Shown here: one piece after another, positions 35,137 to 46,465 of the stretch | Layout of the letters: every line of letters begins with the position of its first letter | Numbering within the stretch: the first letter of the stretch is position 1 | Source of the DNA: Blasia pusilla | Lineage: Eukaryota > Marchantiophyta > Marchantiopsida > Blasiales | NCBI GenBank assembly: GCA_050084515.1 | Contig: CM114274.1 | Coordinates: 10,106,001 to 10,170,000 of the forward strand | Direction: 5' to 3' | DNA length: 64,000 nucleotides | Position numbers and translations under genes: made by a program | The notes under the pieces: model-generated | Told to the model about the DNA's origin: nothing | The model's database searches: none | The model's input: only the letters and a program-made list of their open reading frames with translations

Positions 35137-36170
35137 ATTAGCAATCAACTTGTCATTACACGCCGGGTTGATATTAGCATCTGGCTTGTCACTATTGTCT
35201 CATTATCATTAGCTTCTGGCATGTGATTAGCCATCGGGAAACCATTAGCTTCCGACGTATGATTAGTCACCATGTTGACATTAGCAACCCCTCTCTTTTT
35301 AGTTGTTGGATGACCATTAGCCTCCACCTTGTGATTAGCCATCGATAAACTATTAGCCTCTAGGTTGTGATTAGCTACTAGGCTAACATTAGTAGTCGGC
35401 CTGTTATTATCCGGCAAACTTACATTAGCAGGCCAAATATTAGCCACCACAAAACCATTGGCCAATGATAGAATGCCAAGCAACCATTAGCCTCCAAGTT
35501 GTGATTAGCCATCGGGCTGACATTAGTAGCCACCTCATAATTAGCGTTTGGACAACCATAAGCCTCTTGGTTGTGATAACTTAATGGATTGATATTAATA
35601 ACTATTTTATGATTAGACGTTGGGTTCACAGTAGCAGCCATCTTGTGATTAGCCAGGAGGAAACCATTAGCCTCAGACTTATGACCAGATATCGAGCTAC
35701 CTTTAGCCATCAAGCTGTGATTACTCGTCAGGTTGACACTAGCAGTCAATCGTGATTAGCCATTGGGAAACCATTGCCTACCTCTAATTGGCCATTAAGT
35801 AACCATTAGCATCCGACTTGTGATTAGTTGCCAAGAAACCATTAGCCTCTGACCTATGATTGGACACCAAGCAACCATTAGCCATCTAGTTGACACTAGC
35901 AATTTGGCTTTGATTAGCCATTGACCCGTAATTAGTTGTCGGCACATGATCAGTTTTTGGGGAACCATTAGATTGCGGGTTGTGGTTACTTGTCAGGATA
36001 ACATTATTAGCTAACTTGTAATTAGCCGTTTGGCTCAAATTAGCAGTTGAGTCGTAATTAGCCCCCATGAGACCATTAGCTTATGGCCCGAGATTAGCTA
36101 TTGGGCTGACCTTAGCAATTGGCCTAGGATTTGGTGTTGGCCTACCACTGGGCGTCGGCCAATAATTAAC
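35137..36170. repeat. 18-bp minisatellite, about 55 units
   Basis: Units of 18 bases beginning ATTAGC follow one another for about 1.03 kb, for example ATTAGCCTCCAAGTTGTG then ATTAGCCATCGGGCTGAC. A two-unit higher-order pattern is visible. Since 18 is divisible by 3, the minus strand stays open in long frames (35145-35483, 35420-35749, 35886-36068), giving 6-residue repeats such as NHNLEA and NGFPMA. There is no evidence that it is expressed. A few units have indels. Confidence 0.93.
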
Positions 36171-36659
36171 CCCCTATACAATTATACTCCTCTTTCAAAC
36201 CTCCTTCTTTGTAAAATAGATATATATAAGAACATTACATGGAAGCGGCTACATGTCCTACGTGGCACGATAAGGGGGGGGGCACATAGCAAGAAAGTCC
36301 TAGAGGATGCCGCTAGGGATGAAAGTTCCTTGGGACGCTTAAGCAATGACCGCCCTTTGCTCCTCTCATCCTTATCTACCCTTTTACTTAATCTCCTCTT
36401 ATAATTGGTTCACCTCTTTCCCTTAGCTTATGATCCATTTCCTAGCTCTTATCCTTTGTCCATTGCCTCATACATGCTCTTTTCCTCCCCTTCCCATTTC
36501 CTACCCTAGAAAGACAACAAAAATTAATAATGAAGGTTGTTGTGGGCATACATCGTTGTCACAGAAACATAAATACAAACATGCACGATCCTATGCTAAC
36601 TCATAGCATCCAAACATCGAGATCAGAAGTACCAAAATATCTCCAATCAAATCAAGTGA
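36171..36659. other. Intergenic, nothing recognised
   Basis: Pyrimidine-rich stretch without coding frame; includes a run of nine G at about 36270. Confidence 0.4.
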
Positions 36660-36685
36660 CTCTCACACAATCTCTCCATGGTGCA

Positions 36686-36686
<1 letters not shown>

Positions 36687-36766
<80 letters not shown>
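36687..36766. repeat. (TC)n microsatellite
   Basis: About 40 uninterrupted TC units. Confidence 0.97.
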
Positions 36767-36770
<4 letters not shown>

Positions 36771-37027
36771 CAAACCAAACCCAATTTCCTAATGAGAGGC
36801 TTGGGTTACACACACAAGGCAATGAGGACCATAGCTCTACCGCCTCATGCTAAGAGATTCAACAAAGAGAGAACGAACTCTCAAACTCTATCTCTTTGTG
36901 CAAACAAAAAAAAAAAAACCAAATCTCCTCAGTGAGAATCCCAAATCTAGATGTGAAGGTGCCTGTTGGATGCGATGTCAATTTCACATATGTGGAAGGG
37001 GTCCCATAAGCAAGATCGGCTTCCCGT

Positions 37028-37077
37028 GGACTCTACTCTACTCTACTCTACTCTCTACTCTACTCTACTCTACTCTC
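37028..37077. repeat. (CTCTA)n microsatellite
   Basis: About nine pentamer units with one shortened unit in the middle. Confidence 0.95.
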
Positions 37078-37390
37078 TTGGAGGTCAACCCCTTTCCTTC
37101 TCCCAAACTCTTTCGATGGTAACCTATGCTCGCAAGTCACCTCCTTGGCTCTTGACTTGTTGTAGGAGGTCAATGGTCACTTCCCAAAGTAGAAAGTTAA
37201 ATATGCTAAAAATAACAAGTTTCTCAATATGACTCCAAATGAGCCGAAACGAAGGGGAAACCTACTCTCTCAAGTTACTCGTGATCTCATCATGTCATTA
37301 TTGACCTCTTGAGATTGTCCTCAACTGCTTGCAAAGGCTCTCTACTAGATCTCGTCAATCTATCCTAAAAGAAGTGACAAGATACTATCT

Positions 37391-38189
37391 TAATCATCAT
37401 CAATCATCAATTCTATTAAGGGAGGATGGTTTTTTTCATTTATAAGAACCTCTTTTTTTAATACATCGGACTTGGGCAATAAGAAGATCTTTTCATGGCA
37501 CGTGTGATAAGAAAATATTTATGGATAGCATGATTATTAGCTTCGTGCATCGCAAGGGCTTTACTTATTAGATCTTATTCTTAGATGACCAATTTTATTC
37601 GTGCAATATATGATGGAAAATCATTGAATTTGGTAGAATGGATGATTGTTAGTATGGTTGTTGGGAACTTGGAGTATAAGTATATTTTCCATGATTGACA
37701 AACTTTCTCAAATTAACGATTATGAATAAATCATATGTTTAGAGACATCTTCAACATTTTCTTCCCTTGTGCTTTAAGCTTACATAACCAATGAATAATT
37801 ATTCAAATTAGTATAGCATAAGTTTATGGTAAGACAATTTCAATTGAAAGGGTTGCAAATTAATCAACAAAACTATGTGATTTAATATAGTTAGTGGTTG
37901 GTCTATCAAGTGTTATATCAACATGAAAGACAATCTTGCCAATACTATAGTACAAGCCTAGATGAAAACTTTTCTACATAAATACCATACATTTGAGATT
38001 GCACCAAACTATATGTACAAATATTGTAGATGATAGACGTTCGATTCTATGTTCATTTCTGTATATAATTAGATTGGAAAACTTAAATATTTTCCTTGAC
38101 GCTCCAAAATTATTTTGAAGGGAATATTTTACTAATAAAAAGTTCAATTCAAGAAAGTGAGTTTATTTTAGTCAAAAGAAAATAAATTG
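37391..38189. other. AT-rich intergenic
   Basis: No coding frame was recognised. CTTCGTGCATCGCAAGG followed by TATTAG near 37537-37568 may be a decayed Helitron-like terminus. Confidence 0.35.
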
Positions 38190-38365
38190 ATTTTGAATGA
38201 TCCTATTGGTTTAGAAAATGGTCGATCTTATTGGTTGAAATTGCCAAGCGTGAAGGGATAAATATTTTCAAAATGAAAGGGCACTCTCCAATAATAAAAA
38301 ATTAATTAATTAATGATAGATGATAATAATCATTTATCTATCTATATAATTAAAAGAGGACGAGG
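38190..38365 (-). repeat. Repeat family C, minus copy
   Basis: The reverse complement of 10413-10535. Shared words are GATCCTATTGG, TTGGTTGAAATTGCCAAG and AAAATGAAAGGGCACTCTCC. Confidence 0.7.
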
Positions 38366-38577
38366 TTAGAGAAAACCCTTCTCGTGTATTGACAATTGTT
38401 CTTTCAACTAAATTAAGAGGACCAAATGTTTAATGGATCCGAAGAAATCTTCACATCTATCTATGTCTATGTATGGGGGTTACTATGTCTGGAAAGAAAG
38501 AACAGAAAAAAAAGGATGTACTCTATAAGAAGAAAAGCATGCAATAAAAATAATTCACCCTAAGGGACTATAAAAAT

Positions 38578-38707
38578 AAGGGACCTATTTTGGATTTCTG
38601 ACCGTAAGGAACCTTGAAATATGGTAGGGACGTGTTTTCACTAAGGGACCTATTTTGGCTTTTTGACCGCAAGGGACTTAAAAATATGGTAGGGACATGT
38701 TTTCGCT
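38578..38707. repeat. 65-bp tandem dimer
   Basis: AAGGGACCTATTTTGG begins at 38578 and 38643. Each unit also holds TTTTGACCG, ATATGGTAGGGAC and TGTTTTC. Confidence 0.92.
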
Positions 38708-39296
38708 CCGTGGCATAATTGGTCGATTGATCGATGCTATTTGATTTGATTTTGTGTAGGAGGAAGGGTTGATTTTTTCTTGATGTAAGACATATGTTTT
38801 GTGACGGCTTGGAGGCCGACATAAACCACACTTATGCGCCTTAAAACTTTATTGAGGGTAGATAAATATAGGTGTCTACTAGAGGGAGGGAGTGGAGCAG
38901 GAGTTAAGCAATGGAGCGAGTAGAGCAGTTACTACTACTAGAGGAGGAGCTACTACTACTAGCGGAGGATGGTGTGGTTAAAAGTATGTAATTTTTGGTC
39001 GCAACACTCTACCTCTCTTTAGATGTTCTATTGAAATTATGGTGAAATGCGGCTTGTGTGCTTCCAATTCAATCTTGTCTCCTTAAAAATGTACTAAATC
39101 AACTTAGTTTAGCATCATTGCGCTACCGGTGTTTCTATTTGCATTCTTTGCCCTCTTCTTTCTAGAACTAGAGCGAAGGTTTCCAGATTGGTAAGAGTTT
39201 TAACAGCTTCTTGATATTTTGGGACATACATAAACTCATGCAATGCTGGGATGATTTCCCACTCTCGTTGCCTTTGTCTCTACATTTGTCTAGCAC
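38708..39296. other. Intergenic, nothing recognised
   Basis: Includes a purine-rich GAGGAG stretch at 38880-38970. No coding frame. Confidence 0.4.
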
Positions 39297-40300
39297 TCAC
39301 TGCGGTTGGGCGCGCTGACAAAGTTTCCATTGTTCCTCGAGCTCCAGCCATTCATTCCCTTTCTCCAACTGATTTAATTGCACAATGATGCTCGGAATCC
39401 CAATTCTCCACGGCATCCTCCCACATAGAATTTCCTTCCCCCAACCAATCAATCTAGCACTCCCCAACCTCCATGTGTCGTGCGCATACACATCGCTACA
39501 CAACATACATCGTTGGTCACATCCACACCACACAACATCGATCTTCCCCACACACTAGTAGATCCACACATGTATAGAAATCAACTCATACGTATACATG
39601 AAGATCACCCGACAAAAATAAAGAGTAGTAAAAATAGCACACTTGGCCTTAAACTCCACTCCTCAATCTACATCGACATATTGAGCTTCGTCCACCATGT
39701 GGTATCAAGGAATCCAGACGCTAGCACCTAGTCCTAACTCTCACACACGAGCAAGAATGGTACTCCAACGGCCCAACATGAGAAAGATGGCTTGGGAAAG
39801 CCATCTTCCTCCCTTATATAGGGTTGGGAAGAGCCAAAAGGCTCTTCCCCTAAAAATAACTATCCTCTTGGTAACCTATGTGCACAGGTTACTAGGGGTG
39901 GATGACCTGCTCAACAAGTCACCCAATTGTGAAAGATCTCAAAAGAAAAGTGTCATAAATGATGTTCCTCACACAACGGACCTATCCTCAACCTCATCTG
40001 ACACCTCGGGACAAAGTTACACTCAAGACAGTCTGTTGGCTCCTATGCCCTATCCACGATAGATCTCGGCATATGGCTACTCAGATGTGACAGTTGTCAT
40101 GCGCATACACATCGCTATACAACATACATTGCTGGTCGCATCCACACCACACAACACCGATCTTCCCCACACAGGGGTAGATCCACACATGTACAAAATC
40201 ATACATATATATGGAGATCACCCAACCGTCCCGCTAACTGGCAGTTGGATCCCCTTAACTCCAGATAGAAAATATCACATCTCCTTGACACTACCTACTA
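39297..40300 (-). repeat. LTR-like region downstream of the PHD-carrying element
   Basis: A block of about 125 bases occurs twice in the same orientation, at 39481-39610 and 40099-40226 (GCGCATACACATCGCTA, GATCTTCCCCACACA). On minus, a TATA-like CCCTATATAAGG lies at 39811-39823 between the two. Perfect hairpins surround it: AGATGGCTT/AAGCCATCT at 39785-39806, GGGAAGAGCC/GGCTCTTCCC at 39826-39849 and GTAACCT/AGGTTAC near 39870-39893. Position after the pol end suggests a 3' LTR with an internal duplication, but its limits are not defined. Confidence 0.5.
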
Positions 40301-40308
40301 CCCCATAC

Positions 40309-41455
40309 ACATCTCGGACACATTCATCGTCTCGTGGAAACTACATCAAGAAGGGGAGTCAGACATGACATATGCCACTCTTGAGAACAACCATCACATA
40401 CCAACATGGAGGTTGCACCCCTCGCAGATCTGCATAACATATAACTCAAGCTTGCGGATACCACTACCAAGCTCGGATCCATTGTCTCGTCCTCGTTCGG
40501 AAGATGGCATGGGGCACAATTACGCACGTGATCCTTCCAAACCATACCATCTTGTCCCTCCAACATGAGGACTCTGGTTGGTAATACCTCCTGCACACGT
40601 AGGATTGTGCGCCCTGTAGTGACATCTAGCATCGTGGGTGCCGCATGTTGTAAATATAGGTAATCTCTAGGATGAAACCTCCTAATACTTGGACGATAAC
40701 CTCTTCCACGAATGGTTGCGTACCTTAATGTATCTCTATGCTAAGCAATAGCTAAGTTCTCAAAGGCCATCGGCATAACTCTACGAAAAATCTACGCCCT
40801 CTGAGAACATGCTTATACCCACATATCTTGATCATCAAGATCTAACACCTCCGCCATGTCACGTCAAATAGTTATAGGTAAATCTGGCTCTCTCCCAAAG
40901 AGCAAAAAGTACAGTGAAAATGACGCTAAGGATGCCTGCCGACTAACCCATAGCCAACCATGACAACTGTAGGTCCCACTCCCTCAACTATTCCCGCTGC
41001 AAGCCGTACTTGCGCAATCCTCTCTTCATCGTCTGTACTACTCTCTCCACCAACCCATCCGTCTTAGGATGATCTCTGGACATGGTGCGGTGATCTATCA
41101 ACTTCTAATCACACAAGGCTTGAAACTCTCCCTTGAACTCGATACCCTGATCAGTCAACACCTCTGCCGATGCACCAAAGAGACTAAGCACACGATCTAA
41201 AAATGCATAAGCTCTTCCCGAGGTGCGGTAAGAGGAGAGGAAGAGAGGAAGAGAGGAGAGAGGAGAGAGGAAACTACCTTCAACCGAAATAGATACTTTT
41301 TTTTGAAGAGAGTTTCCGTTGGGTTGAAGAGAGGAAACTTTTTGTGTGAATTTTTTTGCACTTTTTTGTTCATTTATTAAACAATCCCACAGTTTTTTTT
41401 TCCTCTTCCATATTTTGGCAACCCCCCTGTGAGTCCGACGAGTTGCAAATTCCAC
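40309..41455 (-). pseudogene. Ty3/gypsy integrase end fused to a PHD finger
   Basis: From 41455 the frame holds integrase core sequence (RAYAFLDRVLSLFGAS, EVLTDQGIEFKGEFQALCD) with the second catalytic aspartate in TDQG. Near 41070-41040 another frame has SRDHPKTDGLVERVVQTMK, which includes the catalytic glutamate. Broken frames continue to 40632, where a 102-codon piece has VWKDHVRNCAPCHLP and then LVCDGCSQEWHMSCLTP, a classic PHD zinc-finger core (C79, C82, H87, C90). The first zinc cysteine pair reads YMLC, so one ligand is lost. After a TGA at 40326-40324, where tryptophan is usual, CPRC supplies the last pair. PHD fingers read histone H3 tails; here it may guide integration. Confidence 0.75.
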
Positions 41456-41624
41456 AAAATTTAGAAAACTGAAAAATCAGTGGAATCATAAGTGTGGAAC
41501 CAATCACTTTTTCCATCCAAGATATGGAAAAAATCTATCATTTGCCCCGGGCTGAATAGAGTTCAAGCTCAAAGTGAAGGTTGAGGAAAAATAAAAGTAC
41601 AATCTAAAACCTCATTTTGCATCC
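41456..41624. other. Junction between gypsy and MULE remnants
   Basis: No coding sequence was recognised. Confidence 0.4.
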
Positions 41625-42299
41625 TCAAAGTGGTTTGTTTAAAATACTTCGCACTTCTTTGAGGGACATAATTGGTTGGTGGATTCCTACTCCTACCTCC
41701 GACTCTCTTAAAACTACCAACAACACATAGTACATGTGCTTACAAGGGAAATACCTTTTGCCACTTGTCTCTCTTTGGACAAAGTCATCACATGAACATG
41801 TGGGAAAGCAACAGATGTGCACCACATACACCCCTGTGACACTTGAATTTACAGTGTTGTTCCTGACCCAATACATCCTTCCTATTCCATTGCCACTCAA
41901 GACATCTTTCGTGGCAATGATCTCCATTTTTGCCTCCCGAGCTGATGCAATTCGCTTTGCTCTCTCCACCGTTGGCCTGCACATTCTGTTTCTCTTCACC
42001 CCATTTCTAGACTCAAACAGAAATAATGGATTGAGATCATCCACCTTCTCCGGGTACATGTTGACATCAATCTTGGGTTGAATACGAAATGCGAAGGTCT
42101 CTGTAATGTGAACATGCTCCGAACTTCCCCCGTCTACGAGTTTGAAACCGGCACTTGTAAGATTGTCCACTTCGTCTTGAGTGCAGTTTGTGCCTGCGGC
42201 GATGGGCCAAATCGTGGGGGTATTCCCGGGAGCTCCAATGGCAGCCGGATAAGACTTCCGGAAAGCGCAAGATTCATTTGGGCAGAAGAAGTACTTCAA
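41625..42299 (-). pseudogene. SWIM zinc-finger part of the MULE-like transposase
   Basis: A 224-codon open frame. The signature CSCDDF ... YFPCKHMYYVLLV fits CxCx(n)CxH, a DNA- or protein-binding finger found near the C-terminus of MULE transposases. Upstream are GRMYWVRNNTVNSSV and ERAKRIASAREAKMEI. It is the best preserved part of this gene. Confidence 0.72.
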
Positions 42300-42399
42300 T
42301 TGATCCTCGGTCCTCGTGAAACGATCAAAGGTTTTGAGTCCCCAAAACCCAGGCAGAGGTCGCCGATCCTTGTACGATTCTTATTTAGGAAAGTGCCGC

Positions 42400-43150
42400 A
42401 TGCTCTCCTAATGCCATCAGATCTCGCCTCGGTGGGTCCACGTCTGGGTTGCTCCGAGATATATGCCACCGTTTTAGGTTGCAATCCACCTCCATTACCG
42501 GAATCCCATATTGTTGAACCACCCGGTGGCGAGGATGTTGCGAACTTCCAGCAACGGAGGGCTTTTGAAATAAAACATTCACTGATTTTGGAGAAGTAAC
42601 TCCATCACGGATTTGGGACGGGTCCGGGGTCCCCGAATACCTGGGCGGTGTAATTTCCTCATCCAAATCAATCACCGGATTCGTTCCTCGATGCTGCCTC
42701 TTCACATGCCTAAAGTCAAGATACTTATCTGGTCTCCACGAGTCTCGTTCGGACTGCTCTACCACCATCTGTATGGGACGTCTTGAAACCCGCCCACGAA
42801 TATCCCCACCAATGTGTACGTCTTGCTCGAGTGGAGTTCCAGCTACGCACCGGTTGAAGGCTTCGACATACAATTTTTCATCACCAGATCTCACAGCCGC
42901 CCTGACATAGACCTCGTAGATCGACGGCCCTTTTCCTTTTGTTATGCCTTTTGTGAGAAAGATATGGGATCTCAGAGATCGTAGCATTGCTCTTGCTGCC
43001 TGGTCTTGTTGGCATGGCTCCACAAGTGAAATTCGTTGGCATGCTTGTGACGACCTCCGGAGGAATGAACACTTTCGCTCCACTTGTGTTGGGGCGAGGG
43101 CATTTTCATAAACGTTCAATCCTCGCAACGACGGCAATGTTAGAAGGAAC
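42400..43150 (-). pseudogene. Coding-looking segment of the MULE-like gene
   Basis: One frame reads GKGPSIYEVYVRAAVRSGDE, KLYVEAFNRCVAGTPLEQ and DLDEEITPPR. Before it, in another frame, is VFIPPEVVTSMPTNFTCG. It lies between the catalytic and SWIM parts and could be an exon of the same gene or of a passenger. No domain was recognised. Confidence 0.4.
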
Positions 43151-43189
43151 GAAAATAAACACGAAGTCAAAGAAATAAGCGACTGTCGG

Positions 43190-43515
43190 AACCAGACGGG
43201 TTGCAGGCCGAGGCATCCCATGAACGACTGCGACCGACGGAAACCGGCGTGTTGTAACCTTAAACCACCCTCATCGCGAACCCGCCGGAACCCGACGGGT
43301 TGCAAGGCCGAGGCATCCCATGAACGACTCGTGACCCGCCGGGTCCCGGACGGGTTGCACACTCGGGTTACACCAAACATCTGGATGCAACCCATCGGTT
43401 TCGTCGGGTTGCACACTCGGGCAACGTCGGTTTCGTCGGGTTGCAACTCGGGCAAACCGTCGGTTTTCGTCGAGTTGCACACTCGGGCAACCCGTCGCAT
43501 CCGACGACTTGCTTG
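43190..43515. repeat. Palindrome array A (about 7 units)
   Basis: Units contain near-complementary arms such as GCAACCCATCGG and CGTCGGGTTGC, at 35-60 base spacing. It lies directly downstream (on minus) of the putative donor at 43546, so it seems to sit in an intron of the MULE-like gene. Confidence 0.85.
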
Positions 43516-44779
43516 GTTTCTTGGGTTTGAAATCCATATAATTCCCACGCTTCTCACCCCGAGCTACAACTTTACAAACAATTCTCAACGTGAGCTTGAC
43601 AAGACAAAATAGTGAACTCACCGCCGCATGAAGTTTCCCCATTGTCTCATAATGCATCCACCAACTCAACCAAGAGCACAACTCTTTGTACTTCCCCTCA
43701 ATCGCATGCTTCCTCCACCACCCATGAAGTTCTTCTGGCGGTCCATGGCCTGCTTCAAGGTTTTCTTTGTCCTTGCGGCGTTGGAGTAGAGTGACATGCT
43801 CTGTCCTCTTATTCTCCTTGATGCAAGATTTGGTGTACGGGTCACTGATGTTGCCAATGGAAAGCATCCGACCTTTCCCTCTCGGTTGAACCTCTCCACC
43901 CCGAACACTTCCCGGATAGCAATCCACCCAGGTTGTGCATTGTCCGCCATGAACCCATAAATTTCCGGAGGTGGCCTTTGTTTTCCTTCACCACCTCCAA
44001 TAAGAGTAACCAACACATCTTCAAACTGCCAACGTCTTCTGCCTTTACTTCACACACAAATATAGTTTTGAGTCCTTCTCCACATGGTCATAAACGTGAG
44101 CACCCATCGTCAACCATCCGTTCAAAGACTCAGAGCAAATATCAAAGCGATCCAGCTCGTAAAGATCTTCCCCTTCCCTCATTCGATCTATAAGATCGAG
44201 GCCACTCGAGGGACCTGTGGTTGACATTTTGAAGACATAGGCCCTGGATCCCTCGCCTCCTTGGCCCATGAACTGCCATCTCTGAATGAATGGAAATCTG
44301 GAGTTGGCCTTGATTTCGGCGATGGCATCCATTTCGGCCGTCTTTCCATCCGTAACTCGATCGACGCAAAGACAAATTCGAAGCATTCGGGATCAGCGAG
44401 AAATGCGAGATTTTCCGAGTTGTTTCTCCTCAAACCGTGATCTCGCCTCGTCCAGGATTCCAAGCAATTGTTCACAAATTTGTGATGTCGTTGTGAGCTT
44501 GATCACCCCGGGCTTTGAACAGGAGAGAGTTTATGAAGACCTCGGCTACTTTCTTCGCCACATCCTCCTTGATGTGTCTTTGAATTGCATCGGTCACAGG
44601 ATGAGTGTGGGAGCCAACATGAATGCCACCTTGTATACTCGACATGGAGCCCAAGTCATGGACAATGAAAAATATGTATGTAGGACACGCTCCAACGCGG
44701 AAGGCGATGCGACAATGAGGACATCGATGGCCTCCGGCGGTATTGTGGCACCCACCTCGTATGGAGTTTCTGCATTCTT

Positions 44780-46350
44780 GGGGGAATTATGACGTATTGA
44801 CTCGCCGTTTTGCGCTCTAGATACGGGCATGCTGGACTTCTACACTCCAAGGCTCCAATGCATTGGCGGGAGACAATCCAGGACCATCTCGGGATGGAAG
44901 CACGGTCCGTTGAAGCCTGCACCATCGATAACAATCAGACTTTGTCCATACCCTTCAGCGTCCTCCATCCTTCTTTTGAGCAGAGCACCAAGTGGAGGCA
45001 ACTCAAAAATGCAATTACCATCGTGACGCGGGCGGCTAAATGTCGACAAGAATGTGCTTGAACATTTTCAAGGGCGAGAGGAAAGCAAACTATTGCCGAT
45101 ACTGCAAGAGGAACAAGTAGGCGGACACAGGCCCGTTGGTGTCCGCAGATCCACTGAGGTTGATAACATCCGGAATCTCTTCAAGAAGAACAACATTGTT
45201 ACGAGTGTGCGAAGTTGGAGTCGAAGCCGGATCTGCAGAGCTTGGAGTTGCAAACGAGAGCTCGGAGCACTAGGAAATTCTAGACCGTCTACTTGGGAAA
45301 CAGATTTAATTCAAGGCAGGGCCGTAAACTCAGTATTGACCATTTGCTCTGGTAGGAGATTCCATACTTTACGGTCTGAGGTCACTGGCTGGACCGTCTC
45401 ACCTATTATGTCTTCCGTACCTTCCACCATAACATCTTTGGATACAAAGATGGTTCCAATTTGAAGAAGAAATCGAACAGATAGAAAATTTTCATCCTTT
45501 GCTCACGAAAGACTCACGAGCTTGGGGTCGAATGATTTCTGATTGAGGAAGGGCCATGGATGAGCGCCACAAGTGAGCTTAACATAATTATCCATTCCAA
45601 GAAGATTCCTACTGGAGGGAGGAGATCGAGAATGAGAATGAGAATGAGAATGAGAATATTTAATTTATAGTGAATAGGAAATAGATACTCGTGATTTTTC
45701 TTGCGACAAGATGAATTCGGTGGGTGACATTGTTGCGACACAATGGATCCAATTCTATAACACATTCAATTCTGTTGCAATATGTTACCGGATTTGGGAA
45801 GTAGAGGGTTGCGCATCACACTTGGAACCCGTCGGAGTCCTGGTAACTCAAAAATTACCGGTTAAGCTAAAGCACGCAACCCGTCGGCATCGGACGGGTT
45901 GCACGCCGCTAAACATTGTTGAAGCGAGAAACCCGTCGCTCTCCGACGAGTTGTTGGGATACCGCTCCTTCTTGCTTGAAGATGCCGGAGGCGTGCAAAC
46001 CGTCTGTTCGCGACGAGTTCCGCGGGTGCCTTGCCTTTTAGCCCAAAGACGGCGAGGCGTGCAACCCGTCGCCGTCCAACGGGTTGCGCAAAGGGCCTCG
46101 CCTTGTGGTGCGACCGGCCGGTTCCGGCGACTTGCACGGGAAGCCATCGTTCCTAACCCTTGATGAGGGAAGCGTGCAACCCAACTGTCTCCGACGGATT
46201 GCCCAAAATACGTCATGTTCCTGTCCCAAACACGGCGGAGGCGCCCAACATGTCGATCTCGAGCGGGTACCTCGCGCGTTCTTTTCCGAAAACGACGGCG
46301 CTCAACCCGTACCTCGCGTTGTTTTCGAGTGCATTCTTAAAAACAACCTC
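44780..46350. repeat. Large direct duplication, copy 1
   Basis: Aligns with 48082-49700 at a nearly constant offset of about 3300 bases (44783 to 48082; the AAGATGAATTCGGTGGG landmark 45708 to 49009; the AACCCTTGATGAGGGAAGCG landmark near 46157 to 49454). It covers the 5' part of the MULE-like gene and its upstream palindrome array. The copies differ by many small indels. Confidence 0.9.
45627..45657. repeat. (GAGAAT)n microsatellite
   Basis: Five hexamer units, shared with the duplicate copy at 48936-48961. Confidence 0.9.
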
Positions 46351-46400
46351 ACAAGACGGCGCTCGAGCAACCCGTCGGTCTCGTGTCGGATTGCAAGCGT
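45873..46400. repeat. Palindrome array B (about 9 units)
   Basis: Units start near 45873, 45927, 45995, 46060, 46105, 46170, 46243, 46300 and 46366, mostly 55-70 bases apart, with non-repeated spacers. The best unit has GCAACCCGTCGG and CGGACGGGTTGC arms. Confidence 0.88.
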
Positions 46401-46465
46401 CGGAGTTTACCTCCATCTCACAAACGATTTCGAACATTCTTTAAAAAACAACCTCACAAGAGCCC

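Larger units (their letters stand above)
36660..37390 (+). repeat. Dispersed repeat family A, copy 2
   Basis: Related to 7660-8130 in the same orientation. Relative to that copy it carries a (TC)n expansion at its left and an insertion of about 170 bases (36910-37080) that contains a (CTCTA)n run. Confidence 0.8.
41625..45253 (-). pseudogene. MULE-like transposase with SWIM domain, broken
   Basis: On minus the pieces are in the order expected for a MuDR-type transposase. At 44830-44472 is an N-terminal part with HTHPVTDAIQRHIKEDVAKK. At 44386-43600 is the catalytic region with SLNGWLTMGAHVYDHVEKDS, KAEDVGSLKMCWLLLLEV, FMADNAQPGWIAIREVFG (second acidic residue near 43944) and a CFFHW-type DAFHWQ near 43850. 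The SWIM zinc finger CSC ... CKH is at 41798-41736 (C168, C170, C186, H188 of the frame from 42299). The catalytic part ends at a good donor (GTGAGA near 43546) followed by a palindrome array. Many frameshifts; not functional. Confidence 0.7.

Noticed and set aside
36530-36935. Frames with long SLSLSL runs
   Set aside because: Produced by the (TC)n microsatellite.
39697-39709. TGGTATCAAGG as a primer-binding site on plus
   Set aside because: The surrounding element runs on minus and no plus-strand LTR end abuts it; probably chance.
45514-45765. Hydrophobic minus-strand frame with ILILILIL
   Set aside because: Produced by the (GAGAAT)n microsatellite; the duplicate at 48802-49041 behaves the same.
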